Shown piece after piece: positions 1 through 5,888 of a stretch of DNA of 15,845 nt. Both the position numbers and the translations under genes were made by a program. Origin of the DNA: Candidatus Spyradenecus faecavium (GTDB lineage: Bacteria > Verrucomicrobiota > Kiritimatiellia > RFP12 > DVOR01); NCBI GenBank assembly GCA_018713405.1, contig DVOR01000007.1, positions 1-15,845 of the forward strand. The letters run 5' to 3'. The notes under the pieces are model-generated. The model was not told the DNA's origin. It saw only the letters and a program-made list of their open reading frames with translations, and did not search any database. The number at the start of each line of letters is the position of its first letter. Position 1 is the first letter of the stretch.

Positions 1-228
1 CGCCCCCTCCTCTTCGAGCACGAAGGCAACCGCGCCCTCATCGAGGGCGACTGGAAGCTCGTCGCCAAAGGCCCCAAAGGCAAGTGGGAACTCTACGACC
101 TCGCCGCCGACCGCAACGAGCTCCGCGACCTCGCCCCCACCCACCCCGACCGCGTCCGCGCCATGGCCGCCCGCTGGCAATCCGAAGCCCGCCGCACCCA
201 CATCCTCCCCTCCCCCTTCCTCCCCTGA
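1..228 (+). CDS. Sulfatase family protein, C-terminal fragment
   Basis: The reading frame is open from the left edge of the window and ends at TGA 226-228, so only the last 75 residues are present. They read like the tail of arylsulfatase-type enzymes: LIEGDWKLVAKGPKGKWELYDL, then AADRNELRDLA, then a helix containing MAARWQSEARR. In this family the 'G(D/N)WKL... WELYDL..D..E..(N/D)LA' block forms the small C-terminal subdomain of the alkaline-phosphatase-like fold. The catalytic formylglycine site (C/S-x-P-x-R) would lie upstream, outside the window, so activity and substrate cannot be judged. Sulfatases of this kind usually strip sulfate esters from polysaccharides and are abundant in Kiritimatiellota, Lentisphaerota and Planctomycetota. 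Identification as a sulfatase-superfamily tail is fairly secure; the specific type is unknown. Confidence 0.8.
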   Translation, partial: RPLLFEHEGNRALIEGDWKLVAKGPKGKWELYDLAADRNELRDLAPTHPDRVRAMAARWQSEARRTHILPSPFLP

Positions 229-251
229 CCCCACCCAGGGCCCGCCTCTGC

Positions 252-341
252 ATAAGTCCACCTCTTTTCCCGAAACCCTTAAGGGTTTCACCCAAAACCC
301 TTAGGGTTTCCCCTCGAACCCCTTAGGGTTTCATGGGGCGC
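252..341 (+). repeat. 90-base triple-palindrome element, left copy
   Basis: The element begins AATAAG/ATAAGTCCAC-like and then carries three consecutive palindromes: AAACCCTTAAGGGTTT (273-288, perfect), AAACCCTTAGGGTTT (295-309, odd-centred) and GAACCCCTTAGGGTTTC (316-332, one mismatch). It ends in GGGGCGC. An inverted copy lies at 14692-14781 with about 84 of 90 bases identical, including the same mismatch in the third palindrome. It starts 23 bases after the sulfatase stop. It could act as an RNA-level hairpin series or be a dispersed intergenic repeat; function unknown. Confidence 0.85.
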
Positions 342-350
342 TGGGCGGCC

Positions 351-395
351 CAGGCGGCACAGGAGGTTCAGGAGGTCCACGAGATTCAGGAAGGC
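351..395 (+). repeat. 9-base tandem repeat (CAGGAGGTT-like)
   Basis: Five adjacent 9-base units can be read: CAGGCGGCA, CAGGAGGTT, CAGGAGGTC, CACGAGATT, CAGGAAGGC. The period is exact and the units diverge by one to four bases. Translating it gives a repetitive Gln/Glu/Val string with no homolog that I recognise, so it is better read as a non-coding short tandem repeat. Confidence 0.7.
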
Positions 396-399
396 GGCC

Positions 400-418
400 G
401 TGGGGGCCAAGCCCCCAC
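400..418. repeat. Perfect hairpin, 8-bp stem, CAA loop
   Basis: GTGGGGGC (400-407), CAA, GCCCCCAC (411-418). One of three short perfect GC hairpins in this intergenic region. There is no T-tract after it on either strand, so it is not a standard intrinsic terminator. Confidence 0.7.
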
Positions 419-442
419 ACCCCGACACGGCGGCCGGTCCGT

Positions 443-457
443 CGCCCCGCAGGGGCG
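443..457. repeat. Perfect hairpin, 6-bp stem, GCA loop
   Basis: CGCCCC (443-448), GCA, GGGGCG (452-457). It sits directly before the pyrimidine tract at 459-489; the right-hand tract at 14649-14681 is likewise preceded by a hairpin. Confidence 0.65.
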
Positions 458-458
458 T

Positions 459-489
459 CCGTTTTCCGTTCTCCGTTCTCCGTTTTCCA
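459..489 (+). repeat. CCGTTYTC pyrimidine tract, left copy
   Basis: A run of short units CCGTTTT, CCGTTCT, CCGTTCT, CCGTTTT, CCAG with period 7. A closely similar tract occurs at 14649-14681 on the same strand. Both tracts sit between two perfect GC hairpins (443-457 and 491-508 here). Confidence 0.75.
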
Positions 490-490
490 G

Positions 491-508
491 CCCCCCGCTT
501 GCGGGGGG
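491..508. repeat. Perfect hairpin, 8-bp stem, TT loop
   Basis: CCCCCCGC (491-498), TT, GCGGGGGG (501-508). Its right arm merges into the GGGGGGCG run that precedes the probable -10 element of the oxidoreductase operon, so it overlaps the promoter region. Confidence 0.7.
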
Positions 509-528
509 CGAAGGGGATTTGGTAGACT
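503..528 (+). promoter_or_regulatory. Probable promoter of the 2-oxoacid oxidoreductase operon
   Basis: A G-run GGGGGGCG (503-510) is followed 12 bases later by TTTGG-TAGACT (-10 at 523-528), then AAGG. The layout resembles three other promoters in the window: a GGGG(G)CG run, TG-x, then TANANT. No TTGACA-like -35 box is visible. Predicted transcription start near 535 would leave a leader of about 70 bases. Inferred from position and motif only. Confidence 0.45.
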
Positions 529-546
529 AAGGACTGTTGAAGGGGA

Positions 547-591
547 ATGCGCGGCCGGGTGGACCGGGGCGCGGTTCCCGTCCCACAGTGA
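547..591 (+). CDS. Possible 14-residue leader peptide
   Basis: An ATG preceded by AAGGGGA opens a 14-codon frame (MRGRVDRGAVPVPQ) that ends at TGA 589-591, just before the AAAGGAG ribosome site of the ferredoxin subunit. The sequence TGACCGAAAGGAG (589-601) is identical to that joining the fused oxidoreductase subunit to purH (3312-3324), where the TGA is a real stop codon. That is the main reason to list it. The peptide has no run of one amino acid as in classical attenuators, and it may be chance. Confidence 0.2.
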   Translation: MRGRVDRGAVPVPQ

Positions 592-594
592 CCG

Positions 595-601
595 AAAGGA
601 G
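595..601 (+). promoter_or_regulatory. Ribosome binding site deciding a GTG start
   Basis: AAAGGAG lies six bases before the GTG at 608. It supports GTG 608 as the start of the ferredoxin-type subunit, for which no suitably placed ATG exists before the first cluster-binding Cys. Confidence 0.7.
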
Positions 602-607
602 CGACTC

Positions 608-844
608 GTGGACGAGCAGTTTGAGAGGCCCTATCCGTCGATCGAGGCGGACGCCTGCAAGAGTTGCGGGCGGTGCGTGGCGGCGTGCCCGAAGGGGTGC
701 CTGGCGATTTCCGAGACGTACAACCGTTACGGCGTGAAGGCGGTGGCCTACAAGGGCGCCGGGTGCGTGGGGTGCGGCATTTGCTTCTACAATTGCCCGG
801 AGCCTTACGCGATCCGCATCATCCGGAAGGGGGGCGCGCAATGA
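608..844 (+). CDS. 2x[4Fe-4S] ferredoxin-type subunit of 2-oxoacid:ferredoxin oxidoreductase
   Basis: A 78-residue protein with two cluster motifs, C17xxC20xxC23xxxC27P and C53xxC56xxC59xxxC63P, typical of the delta (PorD/VorD/KorD) subunit that passes electrons from the TPP enzyme to soluble ferredoxin. An extra Cys31 follows the first motif. It starts at GTG, supported by AAAGGAG six bases upstream. Its stop overlaps the ATG of the alpha subunit (ATGA at 841-844), so the two are translationally coupled. It is cytoplasmic and probably the electron-transfer part of the complex encoded by the next two genes. The role is well supported by motif and context. Whether the complex uses branched-chain 2-oxoacids or 2-oxoglutarate is not decided by this subunit. 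Confidence 0.88.
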   Translation: MDEQFERPYPSIEADACKSCGRCVAACPKGCLAISETYNRYGVKAVAYKGAGCVGCGICFYNCPEPYAIRIIRKGGAQ

Positions 845-1887
845 CGAAGTTCGTGAAGGGCAACGAGGCGGTGGTGATCGGCGCGCTCTACGCGGGCGCG
901 GAGGGCTATTTCGGCTATCCGATCACGCCGGCGAGCGAGGTGGCGCACAAGGCGGCGGAGTATTTCCCCGCGACGGGGCGCGTCTTCGTGCAGGGTGAGA
1001 GCGAGGACGCGGTGGCGTATATGCTCTACGGCGCGGCGGCGGCGGGGTGCCGGGCGCTGACGGCGACCTCGGGCCCGGGCTTTTCGCTGATGCAGGAGGC
1101 CATCTCCTACATGTCGGCGACGGACATCCCGACGGTGATCGTGGACGTGATGCGCGCGGGCCCGGGCCTGGGCAACGTCTACCCCGAGCAGGCGGATTAC
1201 GGCCAGGTGGTGCACGGGGGCGGGCATGGGTCTTACCGTTGCATCGTGTTGGCGCCGGGGAGCGTGCAGGAGATGTGCGACCTGACGATGCTGGCCTTTG
1301 AGAAGGCGTTTGAGTACCGTACGCCGGCGATCGTGCTGGCGGATGGGCAGCTGGGCCAGATGATGGAGCCGCTGCACCTGCCGAAGGAGGAGGCCAAGCC
1401 GGTGGACACCTCGGCCTGGGCCACGCAGGGCACCAAGGAGACGCGGCGCAACCTGCTCACTTCCATTTACCTGGACGCGCCGGCGCAGGAGGCGATGAAC
1501 GTCCACCTGCAGGAGAAGTACGCCAAGATGGACCGTGAGTTCCAGCGGGCGGAGCTGTACAGGTGCGAGGACGCGGAGGCTGTGTTGCTGGCCTTCGGGT
1601 CGAGCGCGCGCACGGCGCGCAGCGCGGTTGACGCGCTCCGCGAGCAGGGGGTGAAGGCGGGGCTCTTCCGGCCGATCACGCTCTCGCCTTTCCCGATCGA
1701 CGCGTTGTTGCCGCTGGCCGACAGGAAGCTGTGGACGGTGGAGATGAGCGCGGGGCAGTTCCGCGACGACGCCGTGCTGCATCTGGCCAAGGCCGGGAAG
1801 CTGGCCGAGGTGGGCCTCATCAACCGCATGGGCGGCATGCTCATCCCGGTGGCCGACATCGTGCGCACGGTGAAGGAGGCGATGTGA
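841..1887 (+). CDS. vorB: 2-oxoacid:ferredoxin oxidoreductase alpha subunit, VorB type
   Basis: A 348-residue protein of the usual length for VorB/KorA alpha subunits. It carries the pyrimidine-binding TPP domain: YPITPASE near residues 26-33, QGESEDAVAYMLYGAAAAG at 51-69, and TSGPGFSLMQEAISY at 76-90. The C-terminal transketolase-like domain has AVLLAFGSSARTARSAVD and LFRPITLSPFP. With the beta-gamma protein it would oxidatively decarboxylate a 2-oxoacid to acyl-CoA, reducing ferredoxin. The sequence most resembles proteins annotated as 3-methyl-2-oxobutanoate dehydrogenase subunit VorB, but 2-oxoglutarate (KorA) is a real alternative. The ATG at 841 was chosen over a longer upstream frame because it overlaps the previous stop and the family motif begins 25 residues in. 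Its own TGA overlaps the next ATG by one base (1887). Confidence 0.88.
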   Translation: MTKFVKGNEAVVIGALYAGAEGYFGYPITPASEVAHKAAEYFPATGRVFVQGESEDAVAYMLYGAAAAGCRALTATSGPGFSLMQEAISYMSATDIPTVIVDVMRAGPGLGNVYPEQADYGQVVHGGGHGSYRCIVLAPGSVQEMCDLTMLAFEKAFEYRTPAIVLADGQLGQMMEPLHLPKEEAKPVDTSAWATQGTKETRRNLLTSIYLDAPAQEAMNVHLQEKYAKMDREFQRAELYRCEDAEAVLLAFGSSARTARSAVDALREQGVKAGLFRPITLSPFPIDALLPLADRKLWTVEMSAGQFRDDAVLHLAKAGKLAEVGLINRMGGMLIPVADIVRTVKEAM

Positions 1888-3314
1888 TGGACAACGTGCT
1901 TGAGACCAAAGGAATGTTCCCCGTCTTCCGCCGCTCCGGCTCGGAGACGCGGGCGACCCACTACTGCGCCGGCTGCGGCCACGGCATCGTGCACAAGCTG
2001 CTTTCCGAGGCCTACACCGAGCTGGGGCTGCAGGACCGCACGGTGATCGTGAACCCGATCGGGTGCGCCGTCTTCGGCTACTACTATTGGGACGTGGGCG
2101 GCGTGAGCGCGGGCCACGGCCAGGCGCCGAGCATGGCCACCGCTATCAGCCGCCTGCGCGACAAGGCGATCGTCATCTCCTACCAGGGCGACGGCGACCT
2201 GGCGGCCATCGGCCTGGGGCACACCCTGCAGGCCGCGGCGCGCGGCGAGCACATGGCCGTCTTCTTCGTCAACAACTCCATCTACGGCATGACCGGCGGG
2301 CAGATGGCGCCCACCACCCTCATCGGGCAAAAGACCACCACCTCGCCCCTGGGGCGCAACCCCGAGACCGACGGCATGCCCCTGCACCTGTGCGAGCTGG
2401 TCAACGCCCTGCGCCTGCCCGTCTACATCGAGCGCGTCTCCGTGGCCGACACGCCGCGCATCATGCAGGCGCGCAAGGCCATCCGCAAGGCGCTGGAGAT
2501 CCAGCGCGACCGCAAGGGCTACGCCTTCGTCGAGATCCTCTCCCCCTGCCCCACCAGCGTCGGCCTCAAGCCGCTCGACGCCGCCAAGTTCGTCATCGAG
2601 CAGATGGAGAAGGAGTATCCCCTCGGCTGCCTGCGCGACCGCACCGCCGAGGCACCCGTCCGCCCCGAGCCCAAGCCGTGGGTCAAGCTCGCGGAGTTCT
2701 TCGGCGACGACGGGCGCGAGGAGCCCCGGCACGAGGCCGCCGAGGTGAAGGAGCGCCACTTCAAGTTCACCGGCTTCGGCGGGCAGGGCATCCTCTCGCT
2801 CGGCCTGGTGGTGGCCGACGCCGCGCGCGCCCTGGGCCTGCAGACCACCTGGCTGCCCAGCTACGGCCCCGAGCAACGCGGCGGCGACGCCCAGTGCACC
2901 GTCGTCACCTCCACCCACCTTATCGGCGCCCCCGCCGTGGAGCGCCCCGAGCTGCTGGTGGTGATGAACCAGGCCGCCTGCGGCAAACACCTGCACACCG
3001 TCCGTCCCGGCGGGCTGGCCCTCGTCGACGCCACCGTGCGCATCGACCCCGCCGAAATCCCCGAGGGCGTCCGCGTCGTCCAGATCCCGGCCATCGACCT
3101 GGCGACCGCCGCCGGCGTGCCCAAGGCCGCCAACGTCGCCATGCTCGGCGGCCTCATCGCCCTCGACGCCCTGGGCATCCCCCAGCAGCTCCTCGTCGAG
3201 GCCCTCGAGCGTTCCTTCGCCAAGAAGCCCGCCCTCATCCCCGCCAACAAGACCGTCCTCCAGAACGCCATCGACCACTGCCGCCACCACGGCCTGACCG
3301 GCGAACTGCCCTGA
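1887..3314 (+). CDS. Fused beta-gamma subunit of 2-oxoacid:ferredoxin oxidoreductase
   Basis: A 475-residue protein joining two subunits that are often separate. Residues 1 to about 255 form the TPP-binding beta part: YCAGCGHG (26-33), NPIGC (56-60), and the TPP/Mg motif GDGDLAAIGLGH (101-112) with NNSIYGMTGGQ (129-139). A charged, proline-rich linker spans about 255-290. Residues about 291-475 are the gamma domain: FKFTGFGGQGILSLG from 292, then SYGPEQRGGDAQCTVV. It completes the complex with the two preceding genes in the order delta, alpha, beta-gamma. The start is ATG 1887, overlapping the alpha stop; a longer upstream frame lies wholly inside the alpha gene. The product is probably branched-chain acyl-CoA; 2-oxoglutarate use is possible. 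Fused forms exist in some anaerobes, so the fusion looks genuine, with no sign of a frameshift. Confidence 0.88.
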   Translation: MDNVLETKGMFPVFRRSGSETRATHYCAGCGHGIVHKLLSEAYTELGLQDRTVIVNPIGCAVFGYYYWDVGGVSAGHGQAPSMATAISRLRDKAIVISYQGDGDLAAIGLGHTLQAAARGEHMAVFFVNNSIYGMTGGQMAPTTLIGQKTTTSPLGRNPETDGMPLHLCELVNALRLPVYIERVSVADTPRIMQARKAIRKALEIQRDRKGYAFVEILSPCPTSVGLKPLDAAKFVIEQMEKEYPLGCLRDRTAEAPVRPEPKPWVKLAEFFGDDGREEPRHEAAEVKERHFKFTGFGGQGILSLGLVVADAARALGLQTTWLPSYGPEQRGGDAQCTVVTSTHLIGAPAVERPELLVVMNQAACGKHLHTVRPGGLALVDATVRIDPAEIPEGVRVVQIPAIDLATAAGVPKAANVAMLGGLIALDALGIPQQLLVEALERSFAKKPALIPANKTVLQNAIDHCRHHGLTGELP

Positions 3315-3332
3315 CCGAAAGGAGACCCCGCC

Positions 3333-4010
3333 ATGCTCAACATCGTCCAAGACATCGACAACCGCGTCGCCATCCGCCGCGCCCTCATCTCCGTCTCCGA
3401 CAAGACAGGGCTCGACGCTTTCGTCCCCGCCCTCCTCGAGTCGTGCCCCGACCTCGTCATCCTCTCGACCGGCGGCACCTACGCCGCCATCCAGGCCCTC
3501 CTCAAGCCCGGCCAGGAGGGCCGTCTCCAGGCCGTCTCCGACTACACCGGCCAGCCCGAGATGCAGGGCGGCCTCGTCAAGACCCTCGACTTCAAGATCT
3601 ACATGGGCCTCCTCTCCGAGACCTACAACGACGCCCACCAGGCCGACATGCGCCGCCTCGACGCGGCCCCCATCGACCTCGTCGTCGTCAACCTCTACCC
3701 CTTCAAGCGCACCGTCTCCATCCCCGGCGCCACCCCCGAGCAGGCCCGCACCAACATCGACATCGGCGGCCCCTGCATGGTCCGCGCCTCCGCCAAAAAC
3801 TACCTCCGCGTCGCCTCCGTCACCGACCCGGCCGACTACCCGCGCCTGGCCAAGGAGCTCGCCGAGCACAACGGCACCCTCGGCCTCGACACCCGCTTCT
3901 ACCTCATGAAGAAGGCCTTCGCCCACACCGCCGACTACGACACCGCCATCGCCTCCTTCTTCGCCAAGACCGCCCCCGAATCCGTCACCGCCGCCTACAA
4001 CCTCCACTGA
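3333..4010 (+). CDS. Stand-alone IMP cyclohydrolase domain (PurH N-terminal half)
   Basis: A 225-residue protein matching only the N-terminal, MGS-like IMP cyclohydrolase half of bifunctional PurH (normally over 500 residues). It would close the ring of FAICAR to give IMP, the last step of purine synthesis. Motifs seen: RRALISVSDKTGL (15-27), LSTGGTYAAI (44-53), VKTLDFKIYMGLL (82-94), VVVNLYPF (117-124) and NIDIGGPCMVRASAKN (141-156). The residues I associate with catalysis in PurH/ATIC (Lys of VKTL, Tyr of NLYPF, Asp of IDIGG, Lys of AAKN) are kept as K83, Y122, D143 and K155, but the usual TLHP is TLDF here. The formyltransferase half is absent: the frame ends cleanly and the next gene is unrelated. 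Start ATG 3333 has AAAGGAG eight bases upstream. It probably shares a transcript with the oxidoreductase genes. Confidence 0.85.
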   Translation: MLNIVQDIDNRVAIRRALISVSDKTGLDAFVPALLESCPDLVILSTGGTYAAIQALLKPGQEGRLQAVSDYTGQPEMQGGLVKTLDFKIYMGLLSETYNDAHQADMRRLDAAPIDLVVVNLYPFKRTVSIPGATPEQARTNIDIGGPCMVRASAKNYLRVASVTDPADYPRLAKELAEHNGTLGLDTRFYLMKKAFAHTADYDTAIASFFAKTAPESVTAAYNLH

Positions 4011-4013
4011 GCC

Positions 4014-4805
4014 ATGACGAAGGAGGCGTTCACCCAAGCGTTGCGGCAGACCGTTGACGCGGCCTGCCGTGCGTTTGTGGACGCCCGGGATGGCTCATGG
4101 GCGCTGAAGGGGGTCATCGACATCCATCGCCGGATCCATCGGCTTTCCCCGGACACCAAGCTGGTCTCCAAGCTTTTTGAGCTGGCATTGGCGCCGTCCC
4201 TCGCCGCCTTTGCAAAGCGGTGCGGGATGAGATTCTTGGCGGCCCCGGAGCAAAACACCTATCCGGACGTGACCTTTGAGGCCGCGGACGGCACACGGTT
4301 CGCCGTCGACATCAAGAGCAGCTATCGGAAGTCGCCCACAGCCATCAATGGGATGACGCTGGGGGCCTTTACGGGCTATTTCCGCAACCGCAACAGCACG
4401 AAGAACATCCTGTACCCATACGGCAGCTATCGCGCGCACTTGGTGGTGGGGCTGTTGTATACCATCGAGCCCACGGAAAAGAGCGCCCCCCTTGAGCCGG
4501 TCACCGTGGATGCGCTCGACACGCTCCCGGCCGTCCTGCGGGATGTCCAAGGGTTCGTCCAAGAAAAATGGCGCATTGCCCTCGATCGCCCCGGGAGCGG
4601 GAACACCAAGAACATCGGATCCGTCACAGGCATAGAGGCCTTGATCGCCGGCGACGGGCCGTTCGCCCCCTATGGCGAGGACGTCTTTGACGACTATTGG
4701 ATGAACTATCTGACGGCGGATATGGCGCGGCGTGCGGAATTGCCCGCCCCATACTACAGGAACCTTCGGGAATACTTGGCCTTCAGGGGGCTGCAGCGCA
4801 CATGA
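4014..4805 (+). CDS. Type II restriction endonuclease, EcoRV family
   Basis: A 263-residue protein that aligns, from my memory of R.EcoRV (about 245 residues), over nearly its whole length. Shared blocks are SDTK/SPDTK...FEL, NxYPDxT, (I/V)DIKxxY, FTLGxxT/MTLGAFT, TKNIxYP, QxKWxIAxDxxGSGNTxNIGS and DYWxNY. The catalytic set is visible: PD at 84-85 and DIK at 99-101 (EcoRV D74, D90, K92), plus E56 for E45. The recognition loop GSGNTKNIG (194-202) and the Q-loop-like EQNT (79-82) are also kept, so GATATC or a close relative is the expected target. It starts three bases after the purH stop without a clear ribosome site, and its stop overlaps the methylase ATG. More A/T-ending codons than neighbouring genes suggest acquisition by transfer. 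Confidence 0.9.
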   Translation: MTKEAFTQALRQTVDAACRAFVDARDGSWALKGVIDIHRRIHRLSPDTKLVSKLFELALAPSLAAFAKRCGMRFLAAPEQNTYPDVTFEAADGTRFAVDIKSSYRKSPTAINGMTLGAFTGYFRNRNSTKNILYPYGSYRAHLVVGLLYTIEPTEKSAPLEPVTVDALDTLPAVLRDVQGFVQEKWRIALDRPGSGNTKNIGSVTGIEALIAGDGPFAPYGEDVFDDYWMNYLTADMARRAELPAPYYRNLREYLAFRGLQRT

Positions 4806-5863
4806 AGCTGGTCCAAGACGAGCTTTTCTGTGCGACGCGGGGGCCGGTCTTCCCCTCGACACGTTACCAAGGAAGCAAGGCGCGGTTCCTGGATTGGCTT
4901 TGGGAGCGTGTCGCCCCCCTTCCCTTCCATTCTGTCTTGGATGCCTTCGGTGGCACGGGCTGCTTCGCTTACCGGTGCAAACAGGCGGGGAAAGCGGTGA
5001 CCTACAACGACATCCTCCCCTTCAACCGCCTCATCGGGCGCGCCCTCATCGAGAATGGCACGGAGACCCTTTCGGAGGCAGACCTCGACAACCTCTTGCA
5101 CCTGCCGGCAGAGCATCCCGGGTTCGTCGAAAAGACCTTCCGGGGAATCTATTACACGAACGAAGAGAACCGGTGGATCGACGGCGTTTCCGCCACCATC
5201 CGCGGTCTGCGGAATCCCTACAAGCAGGCATTGGCCTACTTCGCGCTCTTCCAGGCCTGCCTGAGCAAGCGCCCCTACAACCTCTTTCACCGCAAGAACC
5301 TGGAACTGCGGTTGCGCCCCGTCGCACGGACCTTTGGCAACAAGACCACGTGGGACACCCCGTTTGAGGCGCTCTTCCGGCGCTTCGCCGAAGAGGCCAA
5401 CCGTGCCGTCTTCGACAATGGGACCGACTGCCGTGCGCTCTGCCAGGATGCCGCGACGCTCGACCCTGTCTATGACTTGGTCTATCTGGACCCGCCGTAC
5501 CTCAATGCGAAAGGCGTCGGCGTCGATTACGCGGCCTTCTACCATTTCCTCGACGGATTGACGGATTACGACCACTGGGCGACACAGATCGACTGGGACT
5601 CCAAGCACCTCAAGCTCAGGACAGAGAAAAGCGCCTGGGGCAACAAGGCGACCATTCTCCCCGCCTTCGCCGCGCTCTTCCGGCGCTTTCGCAATGCCAT
5701 TGTCGTCCTCTCCTACCGCTCGAACGGGATTCCGGCGATCGATGCGCTTGCCGACGCCCTCGCCCGAACCCACCGCACCGTCACGGTCCACGAAAGCGCG
5801 CCCATGCGTTACACCCTGTCTTCCGTGCAATCCGCCGAGACCCTTTTGATCGCGTTGCCATAA
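4802..5863 (+). CDS. Adenine-specific DNA methyltransferase, D12 (Dam-like) class
   Basis: A 353-residue N6-adenine methyltransferase. The N-terminal RYQGSK (21-26) is the motif X region, VLDAFGGTG (45-53) is the AdoMet-binding motif I, YND (68-70) fits motif II, and DLVYLDPPY (225-233) is the catalytic motif IV. SYRSNGIP (304-311) is typical of a group of D12 methylases. It should protect the host from the endonuclease encoded just upstream, by methylating an adenine in the same site. It does not look closely related to M.EcoRV as I remember it, so the pair may be a different combination from the classic EcoRV system. ATG 4802 overlaps the endonuclease TGA (ATGA), implying translational coupling. 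Codon use resembles the endonuclease and not the flanking genes. No controller (C) protein gene is present. Confidence 0.9.
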   Translation: MKLVQDELFCATRGPVFPSTRYQGSKARFLDWLWERVAPLPFHSVLDAFGGTGCFAYRCKQAGKAVTYNDILPFNRLIGRALIENGTETLSEADLDNLLHLPAEHPGFVEKTFRGIYYTNEENRWIDGVSATIRGLRNPYKQALAYFALFQACLSKRPYNLFHRKNLELRLRPVARTFGNKTTWDTPFEALFRRFAEEANRAVFDNGTDCRALCQDAATLDPVYDLVYLDPPYLNAKGVGVDYAAFYHFLDGLTDYDHWATQIDWDSKHLKLRTEKSAWGNKATILPAFAALFRRFRNAIVVLSYRSNGIPAIDALADALARTHRTVTVHESAPMRYTLSSVQSAETLLIALP

Positions 5864-5888
5864 GAGACTGCCATAGGAGAACGCCATG
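5857..5888 (+). repeat. 13-base imperfect tandem repeat at the 3' edge of the R-M cassette
   Basis: GCCATAAGAGACT (5857-5869) is followed by GCCATAGGAGAAC (5870-5882) and then GCCATG at the acetyltransferase start. Ten of 13 bases match between units. The repeat spans the methylase stop codon and supplies the AGGAG ribosome site of the next gene. The endonuclease gene also starts in GCCATG (4011-4016). It could be a scar of the insertion or chance. Confidence 0.45.

Larger units (their letters stand above)
229..607. other. Repeat-rich intergenic region upstream of the oxidoreductase operon
   Basis: This is 379 bases between the sulfatase stop and the GTG start of the ferredoxin-type subunit. 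It contains, in order: a 90-base triple-palindrome element (252-341), a 9-base tandem repeat (351-395), a GC hairpin (400-418), a second hairpin (443-457), a pyrimidine tract (459-489), a third hairpin (491-508), a probable promoter (503-528) and a short possible leader ORF (547-591). I see no convincing protein gene; the ORFs in 84-530 are low-complexity translations of repeats. The same types of module recur, differently arranged, in 14375-14858. Confidence 0.75.

Noticed and set aside
273..332. Telomere-like TTAGGG/CCCTAA strings
   Set aside because: They are parts of spaced palindromes, not head-to-tail hexamers, and they occur inside a bacterial chromosome between ordinary genes.
84..530. 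Small ORFs in the left intergenic region
   Set aside because: They translate the palindromes and the 9-base repeat, and one overlaps the sulfatase end; no ribosome site or homology.
1467..4037. Very long minus-strand open frame (856 codons) opposite the oxidoreductase and purH genes
   Set aside because: It is antisense to clearly homologous genes, rich in Gly, Asp, Glu and Val, and arises from the strong C/G preference at third codon positions.
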